Source of the DNA: G965200765 sp965200765 | GTDB lineage: Bacteria > Pseudomonadota > Gammaproteobacteria > Arenicellales > JAJDZL01 | Direction: 5' to 3' | Assembly: GCA_965200765.1 (NCBI GenBank) | Contig: OZ241380.1 | Location: forward strand, 1,550,001 to 1,614,000 | Length of the DNA stretch: 64,000 bases | Part shown: one piece after another, positions 35,808 to 44,382 of the stretch | Layout of the letters: each line of letters opens with the position of its first letter | Position numbering within the stretch: position 1 is the stretch's first letter | Made by a program: the position numbers and the translations under genes | Notes under the pieces: generated by a model | The model's input: only the letters and a program-made list of their open reading frames with translations | Told to the model about the DNA's origin: nothing | The model's database searches: none

Positions 35808-36248
35808 TCATTCTTTCAGACTGTCAACAAATTTTTCGAAAAAATTGTCGGTAAGTTTCTTCGCAGTGCCGCTCATCAACCTGGAGCCTACCTGCGCAAT
35901 GCGGCCGCCGGTCATCAATTGTGCCGTGTATTTCAGACAACACCCGTCGTCGGCATCGGCAAGTACAATATCTGCACGGCCGTTTGCAAATCCATGAGCT
36001 CCGGCTGTTGCGTTTCCTTCCAGCGTGTAACCGGTTTCCGGTACCGCATTGCTGATCGTCAGCACCAGATGAAACTTGGCTTTTACGGGACCCAGCTTGG
36101 CTACCAAACGACCATCCAGTTCGTTGTCAGACTTCCAGTCCAGAGTCTCGCAACCTGAAATACAGTTTTTGATCCGCTCCGCATCATGCAACGCGGTCCA
36201 GACTTTCGCCCGGTTGACTGGAATCAGTTTTTCACCTGTCAGATTCAT
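35808..36248 (-). CDS. coxG: CoxG-like SRPBCC family protein
   Basis: 146 residues from ATG 36248 (AAGG ahead); the open frame extends 40 codons further but without family sequence and would overlap the divergent acetyltransferase gene. It begins 'MNLTGEKLIPVNRAKVWTAL' and contains 'CISGCETLDWKSDNEL', typical of CO dehydrogenase subunit G. CoxG of form I anchors the enzyme to the membrane and helps deliver quinone; it usually has a C-terminal membrane anchor, which is lacking here. It lies upstream of coxS, 555 bases away, with the small lipoprotein gene between. Confidence 0.85.
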   Translation of the reverse strand: MNLTGEKLIPVNRAKVWTALHDAERIKNCISGCETLDWKSDNELDGRLVAKLGPVKAKFHLVLTISNAVPETGYTLEGNATAGAHGFANGRADIVLADADDGCCLKYTAQLMTGGRIAQVGSRLMSGTAKKLTDNFFEKFVDSLKE

Positions 36249-36326
36249 TTTGCCTTCAATCTCTGTAGTTTCAAATTCAACTACTATACAATAATACACA
36301 AATCTTTCAATTTTCCCTGACAGTCC

Positions 36327-36956
36327 ATGGCCGAGCATACCAAGCCCTTCCTGCGCACCGCTACTCATCTGGATTCATTGCAAGAACTGCACAATGAACA
36401 GCAAATCGAGGTGCCTGAAGGTAAAGTTCGTGTTGCCATTACCTACTTGGAAATGACCAGCTACAAACCTCAGTCGGTCAAAAAGAAACGCGCGGAAAAT
36501 CTGTCAATTATTCGTGCTCACAATCCTACTGTATCGTTCTATCGCTATCTGTACAATACTGTAGGAGAGAAATGGTACTGGTATGAACAACGACTGAAAT
36601 CGGACGATGCGGTCCAACAGAGAATCTGCAGTCCAAAAGTGCGTATCTATGTGATGTATGTGTATGGTACGCCGGCCGGTTTTACTGAACTGAACTACAC
36701 GGTTCGAAAGGAAGTTGAAATCGCTTACTTCGGATTGGTGCCAGAATTCATTGGCCGCGGATTGGGGTTGTATTTTCTGGAATGGATTATTGAGACCGCC
36801 TGGCTTGGAAACCCGAAGCGGGTGTGGGTTCACACCTGCGATTTGGATCATCCGGCGGCCATTGCTACATACCAGAAAGTCGGACTGTCACCGTACCGCC
36901 AGGAGTTTGAAATTATTAAAGACCCCAGAACTTATGATTTTTTCAACAAACACTAA
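36327..36956 (+). CDS. GNAT N-acetyltransferase
   Basis: 209 residues. The GNAT core is in the C-terminal half: 'EIAYFGLVPEFIGRGLGLYFLEW' carries the acetyl-CoA loop (R/Q-x-x-G-x-G/A form GRGLG), followed by 'RVWVHTCDLDHPAAIATYQKVGL'. The N-terminal half is unlike better known families. It lies 15 bases before the SpuC-like aminotransferase gene and is probably cotranscribed. The substrate may be an amine or polyamine, but that is only inferred from the neighbour. Confidence 0.8.
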   Translation: MAEHTKPFLRTATHLDSLQELHNEQQIEVPEGKVRVAITYLEMTSYKPQSVKKKRAENLSIIRAHNPTVSFYRYLYNTVGEKWYWYEQRLKSDDAVQQRICSPKVRIYVMYVYGTPAGFTELNYTVRKEVEIAYFGLVPEFIGRGLGLYFLEWIIETAWLGNPKRVWVHTCDLDHPAAIATYQKVGLSPYRQEFEIIKDPRTYDFFNKH

Positions 36957-36971
36957 ACTGGATTATCACAA

Positions 36972-38348
36972 ATGGCAATACCAACACAAAACCTTTCGAC
37001 TGAACAATTGCAGTCGCTGGACAAAGATCATCATTTGCATCCATTCACAGATTCAAAAAATTTGCATGCAGTTGGCAGTCGGGTAATCGAGCGAGCCGAG
37101 GGGATCTACATCTGGGACTCAGATGGCAACAAAGTCATTGACGGCATGGCCGGGCTTTGGTGCGTCAATATCGGCTACGGCCGTACGGAACTGATTGAAG
37201 CGGGCATAAAGCAAATGGAAACACTCCCCTACTACAACACATTTTTCAATACCGCGCATCGACCCGTCATAGAACTTACCCGAATGCTGGCAACTGTTAC
37301 AGCGTCGCATCTCAATCATGTGTTTCTGACGAATTCCGGGTCGGAAGCAAATGACACCATCATACGCCTGGTGAGATATTACTGGGCGTTGAAAGGGAAA
37401 CCGAAAAAATCCATCATCATCAGCCGGCACAACGCCTACCATGGCAGCACTATTGGTGCGGCCAGTCTGAGCGGCATGGATACCATGCATGCACAAGGCG
37501 GAATGCCAATCCCCGAAATTGAGCATATCGGTCAACCATACTGGTACCAGGAAGGCTTGCATACTTCTCCGGAAGAATTCGGTCTGGTAGCCGCACTGGA
37601 GCTGGAAGAGAAGATCAAGGAACTGCGCGAAAGAAATGTCGCAGCATTCATCGCAGAACCCATACAAGGTGCAGGCGGAGTGGTTATTCCACCAGAAACC
37701 TATTGGCCAGAAATTCAGAGAATCTGCTCCGAATACGAGATTTTGCTCATCGCCGACGAAGTGATCACCGGTTTCGGCAGAACCGGTAAATGGTTCGGCT
37801 CGGACTACTATCAGATAAAGCCTGACTTGATGACCATTGCCAAGGGCCTGTCTTCAGGTTATTTGCCAATTGCAGGCGTGATGGTTTCTGACGAGATCGC
37901 ATCCGTGCTGATTGAAGAAGGCGGCGAGTTTGCCCACGGCTTCACCTATTCCGGACACCCTGTGGCGTGTGCCGTTGCGGCCGAGAATCTGCGTATTCTT
38001 CAAGATGAGAAAATCATTGAAACTGTTGCAAATGAATCCGGACCATACCTGGAAAAGAAGTGGAAAGCCCTTGAAGACCATCCGCTTGTTGGCGAAGCCC
38101 GGTCCGTCGGACTCATCGCTGCGCTTGAACTAGTTGAAGACAAAGTGGCACGAACCAGATTCGACTCCGAGTTGAATGCTGGAATCAAATGCCGGGACAA
38201 CGCGATACGCAACGGTTTGATGATGCGCGCGATCGGCGACACAATGGTTCTGGCGCCGCCGCTAATCATTACCGAATCGCAGATCGACGATCTTGCGGAC
38301 ATTGTAGTTGCCACGCTCGACGAGACACACCGCGAGTTGAATCCCTGA
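36972..38348 (+). CDS. Class III aminotransferase, SpuC-like (putrescine/polyamine:pyruvate)
   Basis: 458 residues. PLP-dependent omega-transaminase. It resembles Pseudomonas SpuC throughout: 'DHHLHPFTDSKNL', 'GMAGLWCVNIGYGR', 'NSGSEANDT', 'AFIAEPIQGAGGV', 'LIADEVITGFGRTG' (the PLP aspartate), 'TIAKGLSSGYLPI' (Schiff-base Lys in AKGL) and 'FTYSGHPVACAVA'. SpuC moves the amino group of putrescine or related diamines to pyruvate. Given the next two genes, an alternative is action on aminoethylphosphonate. Confidence 0.87.
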   Translation: MAIPTQNLSTEQLQSLDKDHHLHPFTDSKNLHAVGSRVIERAEGIYIWDSDGNKVIDGMAGLWCVNIGYGRTELIEAGIKQMETLPYYNTFFNTAHRPVIELTRMLATVTASHLNHVFLTNSGSEANDTIIRLVRYYWALKGKPKKSIIISRHNAYHGSTIGAASLSGMDTMHAQGGMPIPEIEHIGQPYWYQEGLHTSPEEFGLVAALELEEKIKELRERNVAAFIAEPIQGAGGVVIPPETYWPEIQRICSEYEILLIADEVITGFGRTGKWFGSDYYQIKPDLMTIAKGLSSGYLPIAGVMVSDEIASVLIEEGGEFAHGFTYSGHPVACAVAAENLRILQDEKIIETVANESGPYLEKKWKALEDHPLVGEARSVGLIAALELVEDKVARTRFDSELNAGIKCRDNAIRNGLMMRAIGDTMVLAPPLIITESQIDDLADIVVATLDETHRELNP

Positions 38349-38367
38349 CAACCCCGCTCCAGGTTTT

Positions 38368-39729
38368 GTGAAGCAGAACAACAAATTCAAGGAATTTGAC
38401 CAGCTTGCATCGGAAGGCGATCTGAATCTCTCATCAGAGCGTGTCAAATGGCGCGACGAGTTTCTTGTTGACGAAACGCTACATTGGCTGGAACGGGATG
38501 AAGCGGCTTATCTTCATCAATCCATGTCGACTCCGTGCCTGGATGTCATCGAACAAGCCAGTGGTTCATTCATTCAGAATCTTCAGGGACACAAATATCT
38601 GGATTTTCATGGCAATTGCGTACATCAAGTCGGCTTTGGGCATCCGAATGTCATTCAAGCTATAAAAGAACAACTGGACCAACTTCCGTTTTGTCCGCGA
38701 CGATTTACGAATCTTCCTGCGATACACTTCGCGGAGAGACTTGCCGAGTTAGCCCCCGGTGACCTGAACCGGGTACTATTTGCACCCGGCGGCACCAGTG
38801 CGGTTGGCATGGCCTTGAAACTGGCACGCTACACAACCGGAAAATTCAAAACCATTTCGATGTGGGATTCCTTTCATGGTGCTTCGCTCGACGCAGTCTC
38901 TTTGGGAGGAGAAGCAATTTTTCGCAAAGGCATTGGACCGCTTCTGCCGGGCACCGAACATGTGCCACCCCCGAATCCGTCTCTGTGTCCGTTCAAATGC
39001 GGTAACAAATGCAGTCTTCACTGCGCCGATTATGTTGACTATGTTCTGGAGAAGGAAGGCGATGTGGCTGCAGTCATTTCCGAAACTGTTTCCAGCATTC
39101 CCTGCTTTCCGCCTCCGGAGTACTGGAAGCGAATTCGCGAAGCATGCGACCGGCACAACGCCCTGTTGATTCTGGATGAAGTGCCGCACTCGTTGGGCCG
39201 CATTGGAACTTTGTTCTCCTTTGAGAATTACGGGATTGTTCCCGACATGGTGGTGTTGGGGAAAGGATTGGGTGGCGGTGTCTTTCCGATTGCTGCGGTC
39301 ATTGTGAAGGAGGATTTCAATGTTGCGCAACAATTTTCAGTCGGACACTACACGCACGAAAAAAATCCGGTGGCTTGTGCCGCCGGACTTGCAACGATTA
39401 ACACTATTGTGGATGAAAATCTTCCGCATCGTGCCCGGGAACTGGGTGCCCATGCACTCCAGGTGTTGAATGATGCATTCAGTGACAACCCGAAAATTCG
39501 GGAAATTCGCGGTATGGGCCTTCTGCTCGGTGTGGAACTGGACCACCAAAACTGCGATGCCACTGTCGTTGCCGAAAGAATTATGTATGAATGCCTGCGG
39601 AACGGATTAAGCTTCAAGATATCAATGGGCAATGTATTGACACTCGCACCGCCTTTGAATGTGTCAAAAGAAGATTTGAATTTTGCCTTGACGGTTCTGG
39701 TGGAGGCTGTAAAAACCGAAAGCCAGTAG
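38368..39729 (+). CDS. Class III aminotransferase-fold PLP enzyme, PbfA-like
   Basis: 453 residues, GTG start. PLP motifs are intact: 'LLILDEVPHSLGRIG' with the PLP aspartate, and 'VVLGKGLGGGVFPIAAV' with the Schiff-base Lys. A Cys-rich insert (CPFKCGNKCSLHC, about residue 208) and position just before phnX fit PbfA, the (R)-1-hydroxy-2-aminoethylphosphonate ammonia-lyase, which makes phosphonoacetaldehyde without transamination. No class V phnW is in the window. PbfA assignment is by context and remembered likeness, not alignment. Confidence 0.65.
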   Translation: MKQNNKFKEFDQLASEGDLNLSSERVKWRDEFLVDETLHWLERDEAAYLHQSMSTPCLDVIEQASGSFIQNLQGHKYLDFHGNCVHQVGFGHPNVIQAIKEQLDQLPFCPRRFTNLPAIHFAERLAELAPGDLNRVLFAPGGTSAVGMALKLARYTTGKFKTISMWDSFHGASLDAVSLGGEAIFRKGIGPLLPGTEHVPPPNPSLCPFKCGNKCSLHCADYVDYVLEKEGDVAAVISETVSSIPCFPPPEYWKRIREACDRHNALLILDEVPHSLGRIGTLFSFENYGIVPDMVVLGKGLGGGVFPIAAVIVKEDFNVAQQFSVGHYTHEKNPVACAAGLATINTIVDENLPHRARELGAHALQVLNDAFSDNPKIREIRGMGLLLGVELDHQNCDATVVAERIMYECLRNGLSFKISMGNVLTLAPPLNVSKEDLNFALTVLVEAVKTESQ

Positions 39730-39842
39730 CATCCAAATCGATATTGTCTCTTCAATACGGGAACTTCATGCTGGTAGGCAAGAAATCGTGAATTTGGAAT
39801 GGGTTTTGTGCATAATACTGACAGTATCAATTGCTGATGATT

Positions 39843-39856
39843 CAGATAGTTATCTG
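39843..39856. promoter_or_regulatory. Palindrome upstream of phnX
   Basis: CAGATA (39843-39848) and TATCTG (39851-39856) form a perfect inverted repeat around GT, 43-56 bases before the phnX ATG, in a 169-base gap after the PbfA-like gene. It suggests an operator or separate regulation of phnX. A good ribosome site GAGGTG lies just before the ATG. Confidence 0.3.
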
Positions 39857-39898
39857 CAATTTTCTTGTTACAAAACTCAATTTGTTTTGAGGTGATGA

Positions 39899-40741
39899 AT
39901 GAAATCTGAATTTGTCTATTCGAGAAACTACCGCGGCAAAGTCAAAGGCATGGTTCTTGACTGGAGCGGTACCGTCTCGGATGCTTATGTGATTGCACCA
40001 GCTATTGTTTTCGTGGATGTGTTTGCAAAACACGGTGTGGAAATTTCCATGGAAGAAGCGCGTGGTCCCATGGGATTGCGCAAAGACCTTCACATCCGGG
40101 AATTGACCAAAGACCCTGAAATTCGCGACCGATGGGTCAAGGTGCACGACGCGGAGCCAACTCAGGAAGACGTGGACAAGATGTTCGCGGATTTTGTGCC
40201 AATGCAACTGGATTGTCTTGGGCGATACACCAAACTGTTGCCCGGTGTCGCGGAAACAACACAGCAGATTCAAAAGGCCGGAATCAAAGTCGGAAGTTCC
40301 ACCGGATTTGTGCGAAGCATGGTGGATATTCTTGCAGAAGATGCAAGAAAACAGGGGTTTCACCCTGATGTGACGGTCGCGGGCGACGAAGTGGTCAACG
40401 GTGCCCGACCCAGACCGTTCATGATCTACCGAAACCTCGATCTTCTTGATGTCTATCCGATTCAGTCCGTGATCAAAGTGGATGACACAATTACAGGGGT
40501 TGGTGAAGGTCTCAATGCCGGTTGCTGGACGGTTGGAATCACTCGGTACAGCAATTACATGAACATCAACAGTCTTGAAGAGGCTGAAACTATTTCGGAA
40601 CAGGAAGTTGCAAGACGTCTGGAAATTACCCGACAAATGCTCATTACTTCCGGAGCACACTATGTCATTGATGAATTTCCTGAACTTCTGGGAGTCATTG
40701 ACGATGTCAATCAGCGCCTTGCCAGAGGCGAATGTCCTTGA
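39899..40741 (+). CDS. phnX: Phosphonoacetaldehyde hydrolase
   Basis: 280 residues, HAD superfamily. It breaks the C-P bond of phosphonoacetaldehyde to give phosphate and acetaldehyde. The nucleophile is Asp21 in VLDWSGT; the Schiff-base Lys, unique to phosphonatases, is Lys62 in GPMGLRKDLHI; later HAD motifs are SSTGF and 'VIKVDDTITGVGEGLNAG'. All catalytic residues are present. With the PbfA-like enzyme upstream this is a two-step route from hydroxy-aminoethylphosphonate to phosphate. Confidence 0.95.
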   Translation: MKSEFVYSRNYRGKVKGMVLDWSGTVSDAYVIAPAIVFVDVFAKHGVEISMEEARGPMGLRKDLHIRELTKDPEIRDRWVKVHDAEPTQEDVDKMFADFVPMQLDCLGRYTKLLPGVAETTQQIQKAGIKVGSSTGFVRSMVDILAEDARKQGFHPDVTVAGDEVVNGARPRPFMIYRNLDLLDVYPIQSVIKVDDTITGVGEGLNAGCWTVGITRYSNYMNINSLEEAETISEQEVARRLEITRQMLITSGAHYVIDEFPELLGVIDDVNQRLARGECP

Positions 40742-40745
40742 TTTA

Positions 40746-41636
40746 TCAAGACTTTTTGCTGGGGATGACGAGATGTTCAATCCAATTCCTGACTTCCTTG
40801 ACTCTGTAGTCCCGGTCTAGAATATCCTCGTCAATTCCCAGTTCCCATTTCAAATCCTTGCGCTCTGGTTCGTTATAGACATCTTCAAGTTTCTGGGCAT
40901 ATTGTTCAGCGACTGTCTCATCTTTGAAAAATCCCATTCCAATCAGTCTGGGAGTTCGCAACCTTACCAGAGCCGCCATTTGCGCGGTGTTGTATTCCGG
41001 ATGATACTGCAACGCCCACATGACTCCACCTTCTGATCGGATTTCCAGCGATTGAATTTCGGAGTGCCGGTTTGTCGCCAGTACCTTTGAATCCGGCGCA
41101 AGTGTCTCGATTTCATCCTCATGGCTTGCAAACGCATCAAAAACAGGTGCCTTGCCTTCGTACAACGGATGGTTCAATCCTTCTTCAGTCAATCTGATTT
41201 TACGCGCAAAACCCATTTCACGACCTTTGGGATTTTGCCTCACCGAGCCGCCGGCCGCCACAGTTCCAACTTGTATCGCCCAGCAACTTCCAAAACTCGG
41301 CACGCCAGAACGAAAAATTTCCTTTTGCAATTCAATCTGGTCCTGGACGGACTTGTCGTGAGTATCCATCACGCACAAACTTGAGCCGGTCATCGCAATT
41401 CCATCATACGAACACAAGGAAGCCCCTTGCGGAAGCGCACCATCAGGGTCAGCAGCGTAGAAGATGTCACTCACAGACTCCGGATAGACTTTACTCAGCA
41501 TTTCCTTGTACAACTCGCTAGCTACAGTCATTTCCCTGGATTCCAGATTTTCCCGCTCTGCCTTCTTGTAGCCTTCGATAACCAGAAAATTCAAACCGTT
41601 TGCGTTCACTGCAATTGACTCCTTGTCTTGACTCAA
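40746..41636 (-). CDS. Class I glutamine amidotransferase-like protein
   Basis: 296 residues. A GATase1 fold with nucleophile Cys in SFGSCWAIQ, 'MTGSS' loop and His/Glu in LQYHPEYN, so the triad looks complete. Such stand-alone proteins (GuaA-like N-domain) include gamma-glutamyl hydrolases acting on polyamine or amine conjugates. It ends 4 bases from the convergent phnX stop and starts inside the end of the HAD gene (4-base overlap), forming a two-gene unit with it. The amide substrate is unknown. Confidence 0.8.
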   Translation of the reverse strand: MSQDKESIAVNANGLNFLVIEGYKKAERENLESREMTVASELYKEMLSKVYPESVSDIFYAADPDGALPQGASLCSYDGIAMTGSSLCVMDTHDKSVQDQIELQKEIFRSGVPSFGSCWAIQVGTVAAGGSVRQNPKGREMGFARKIRLTEEGLNHPLYEGKAPVFDAFASHEDEIETLAPDSKVLATNRHSEIQSLEIRSEGGVMWALQYHPEYNTAQMAALVRLRTPRLIGMGFFKDETVAEQYAQKLEDVYNEPERKDLKWELGIDEDILDRDYRVKEVRNWIEHLVIPSKKS

Positions 41637-42412
41637 GCCGCTTCGCTTTCAATGCGTTCCAGTGCCGCCAGCAGCTCGCTGTAGTCCCGAATCACTGCGT
41701 CAGCAGTTGTATTCTCAGCATCTGTGTCCCGGCTACCGATAAACAGGATCGCTTTCATTCCAACTGCATGGGCACCTTGAATATCTTTTGACTCGCGGTC
41801 TCCAATATGAACCATGTTCGTTAATTCAGAACCAAGTTGATTGGCCGCCGTCCAAAACATGTCTTTGTGTGGCTTCGAGTGTCCAACTTCATCTGAAAAC
41901 GCAAAGCCTGAAAAATACGATTGCAGGTCGAACAGCTCCAGCCATTCCCGTAACTTGTACCCCGGCGTAACAATTGTGTCTGACACCACTCCAAGCCGGC
42001 ATCTGTCGGACAGGCTCTCGAGAATTTCTTTGATTCCGTCTACTGGCAACGGCGGAATTTCAATCTCCATGTTTTCCAGTGTCCGTGCCACTTGTTCAAA
42101 AGCGTCGTCCGGTACGCTTCGGTTGATTTTCATCAAGACACGATTCATATGTTCACGGATTGGCCAAGTTCGATAGTGTTCATACCACTCATGATGAAAT
42201 TCCTCCTCTGTTTGATCGTAGGCGGTATCTACAATCGGCTTGTCAATCTCCTGCACTTCATTGACTGCGTTCCAAAACAGGTAACGCCGTTCGTCTGGCT
42301 TGGAACGAAGTCCGCGCCGTTTGCGCTCGGCTTCATCCGAATCGTCCTGAATGACCGTGTCCCAAAGGTCGAATGTGATTGCTTTAATCTCCATGATTGA
42401 AATTTTTGTCAA
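41633..42412 (-). CDS. HAD-family hydrolase
   Basis: 259 residues with the HAD motifs FDLWDT (nucleophile Asp), VVSDT, SKPHKDMFW (Lys) and HIGDRESKD. The helical cap is of the C1 type (residues about 20-110). It removes phosphate from an unknown small molecule. An internal ATG six codons in (MEIKAITFDLWDT) could be the start instead. Cotranscribed with the amidotransferase gene. Confidence 0.85.
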   Translation of the reverse strand: MTKISIMEIKAITFDLWDTVIQDDSDEAERKRRGLRSKPDERRYLFWNAVNEVQEIDKPIVDTAYDQTEEEFHHEWYEHYRTWPIREHMNRVLMKINRSVPDDAFEQVARTLENMEIEIPPLPVDGIKEILESLSDRCRLGVVSDTIVTPGYKLREWLELFDLQSYFSGFAFSDEVGHSKPHKDMFWTAANQLGSELTNMVHIGDRESKDIQGAHAVGMKAILFIGSRDTDAENTTADAVIRDYSELLAALERIESEAA

Positions 42413-42590
42413 ATGTAATTTGAAATTAATGTAACATTGTTGTCCAAGAAAGTTTCCATATCAAATGGCAAACATTCAGTTTATACAATATATTCGTATC
42501 GGAACAGATTTCTGAGTTTGTTTGAAAAGCAAACGGATTTTGTTTCCGAGAACATACTTTAATAGGTTTGTACCGAAAATTTGACGATTT

Positions 42591-43895
42591 ATGAATGTAA
42601 AATTCAAATTCAAGCACTGGTCACTCGTTGCACTGGCAGCGAGTGTTCTATTCTTGCCTCAGGCAGGATTTGCCGCTGATGAACTGAATAGCGGCGATAC
42701 CGCGTGGCTGATTGTAGCAACTGCGCTCGTATTGATGATGACTCTACCTGGGTTGGCGCTGTTCTACGGCGGTTTAGTACGCTCGGTCAATGTCATTTCG
42801 GTGTTGATGCATGTCTATGCAATAGCCTGCATTTCATCTTTGATTTGGCTGTTCCTGGGTTATTCTCTCGCATTCAGTGACGGCGGTGCGTTGAATGCTG
42901 TAATTGGCGGATTTGACAACGTTTTCCTGGCATCAGTAACTTTTGATACCTTGTCCGGTTCCATTCCGGAATCCGTATTCTTCATGTTCCAGATGACCTT
43001 TGCGATTATCACGCCGGCACTCATTGCCGGTGCCTATGTGGAACGAATCAAATTTATCCATGTCGTGTGGTTCAGCGGAATTTGGTTGCTTGTGGTTTAC
43101 GTGCCGGTTACCCATTGGATCTGGGGTGGCGGGTTTCTTTCCGATCTGGGTGTATTCGATTTCGCCGGCGGGCTTGTTGTTCATGCGACCGCAGGGGTAT
43201 CATCGTTGGTGATTGTTGCCCTTCTCGGGAAACGCCGAAAGTTTCCGCACGACTTGCCACCACCGCACAATCCGGGTCTTACCGTTATCGGCGCCTCGTT
43301 GCTGTGGGTCGGATGGTTCGGATTCAACGCTGGAAGTGCATTGGTTGCAGACGGATCGGCCGGCATGGCAATGCTGGTGACGCATATTTCTGCGGCTACC
43401 GCTTCTCTGGTTTGGTTGTTTATTGAATGGTGGCAATTCAAGAAACCCAGTTTGATTGGCACAGTAACGGGAACGATTGCCGGACTGGCTACAGTTACTC
43501 CCGCATCAGGATTCATCGGACCAATTGGTGGTTTTGTTTGCGGACTGGTTGGCGGCGTTCTGTGCTATCTGGCCGTTGTGTTGATTCGGGAAAAATTACA
43601 GCTGGACGACTCGCTCGACGTATTCGCAGTGCATGGTGTCGGCGGAATCGCAGGCACTCTGCTAGTCGCAGTGCTTGCCTCTGCCAGTCTCGGAGGAGTT
43701 GGGCTTGAAGATGGAATTCTTGCTCAATTTATCCGGCAAATCTCCGGAACGGTGGTTGTCATGGTTTGGTCGGCGATTATTTCCGTCATTCTCGTTATCG
43801 CACTTCGTGCTACCGTCGGGCTAAGAGAAAGCGCACGAGCGGAAGCAGAAGGACTTGATTACGCTGTTCATGGCGAACGAAGTTATAACCTCTAA
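42591..43895 (+). CDS. amt: Ammonium transporter Amt
   Basis: 434 residues: a signal-like N-terminus ending GFAADE, then eleven membrane segments. The twin pore histidines are readable in GGLVVHATAG and FAVHGVGG, as well as 'WIWGGGFLSDLGVFDFAGG'. It imports ammonium; the P-II gene follows after 14 bases, the usual amt-glnK pair. No glnA, ntrBC or sigma-54 (TGGCAC-N5-TTGC) site was found just upstream. Confidence 0.94.
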   Translation: MNVKFKFKHWSLVALAASVLFLPQAGFAADELNSGDTAWLIVATALVLMMTLPGLALFYGGLVRSVNVISVLMHVYAIACISSLIWLFLGYSLAFSDGGALNAVIGGFDNVFLASVTFDTLSGSIPESVFFMFQMTFAIITPALIAGAYVERIKFIHVVWFSGIWLLVVYVPVTHWIWGGGFLSDLGVFDFAGGLVVHATAGVSSLVIVALLGKRRKFPHDLPPPHNPGLTVIGASLLWVGWFGFNAGSALVADGSAGMAMLVTHISAATASLVWLFIEWWQFKKPSLIGTVTGTIAGLATVTPASGFIGPIGGFVCGLVGGVLCYLAVVLIREKLQLDDSLDVFAVHGVGGIAGTLLVAVLASASLGGVGLEDGILAQFIRQISGTVVVMVWSAIISVILVIALRATVGLRESARAEAEGLDYAVHGERSYNL

Positions 43896-43909
43896 TATGG
43901 TGTAGATTA

Positions 43910-44293
43910 ATGAAAGTAATTGTTGCAATAGTTAAGCGTCACAGAGTTGACGACGTAATTGATGAACTACGAAAAGTACCCATTCTTGGAATTACTACAT
44001 GGGAGGTGCTTGGATTTGGAGCCGAACCCAAAGAAGATGTAGAAATTTACCGAGGTCACGAATATCGATTGCGATTGAAGCCGATGGAGTTGATCATGAC
44101 GGCAGTAACTGACGACATGGTAGACAATATTATGCAGGTAATCAGAGACTACGGTAATACCGGAGAAATCAGTGCCGGAAAGATATTCGTCTTTGACCTG
44201 GTTGACATCATGCGTATCAGAACTGGCGAATCCGGCATGGCCGGACTTTTGATATCAGAGATTGAATTGGATCAATCTCAAAAGCCAAGCTGA
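43910..44293 (+). CDS. P-II family nitrogen regulator, atypical GlnK-like
   Basis: 127 residues. P-II landmarks are present: the T-loop ELYRGxEY-type segment (EIYRGHEY, Tyr52 equals Tyr51 of E. coli), 'GKIFVFD' and RIRTGE. The stretch after GFG, RQKGHT in GlnB/GlnK, here reads AEPKEDV: Gln39, which contacts Mg-ATP-2-oxoglutarate, is Glu, Arg38 is Ala and one residue is inserted. The N-terminal KPFKLDD becomes KRHRVDD. It should block Amt, but effector binding may differ. A terminator follows. Confidence 0.85.
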   Translation: MKVIVAIVKRHRVDDVIDELRKVPILGITTWEVLGFGAEPKEDVEIYRGHEYRLRLKPMELIMTAVTDDMVDNIMQVIRDYGNTGEISAGKIFVFDLVDIMRIRTGESGMAGLLISEIELDQSQKPS

Positions 44294-44330
44294 CGACCAT
44301 GTTGAAACTGTAAATTCACAATTTCATTTG

Positions 44331-44372
44331 CAAGGGCGGTCCGGTTCGACATGGATCGCCCTTGTTTATTTT
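44331..44372 (+). terminator. Rho-independent terminator after the P-II gene
   Basis: A 12-bp stem, CAAGGGCGGTCC (44331-44342) with GGATCGCCCTTG (44353-44364), one G-U pair, closes a ten-base loop and is followed by TTTATTTT. It ends the amt-P-II unit. Confidence 0.88.
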
Positions 44373-44382
44373 CAAACAGTTC

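Noticed and set aside
39842..40780. 312-codon open frame antisense to phnX
   Set aside because: It mirrors the codon structure of phnX, has no ribosome site and no family signs; phnX is certain.
42413..42590. Sigma-54 promoter before amt
   Set aside because: ATGGCAAAC at about 42465 lacks the TTGC at the proper spacing.
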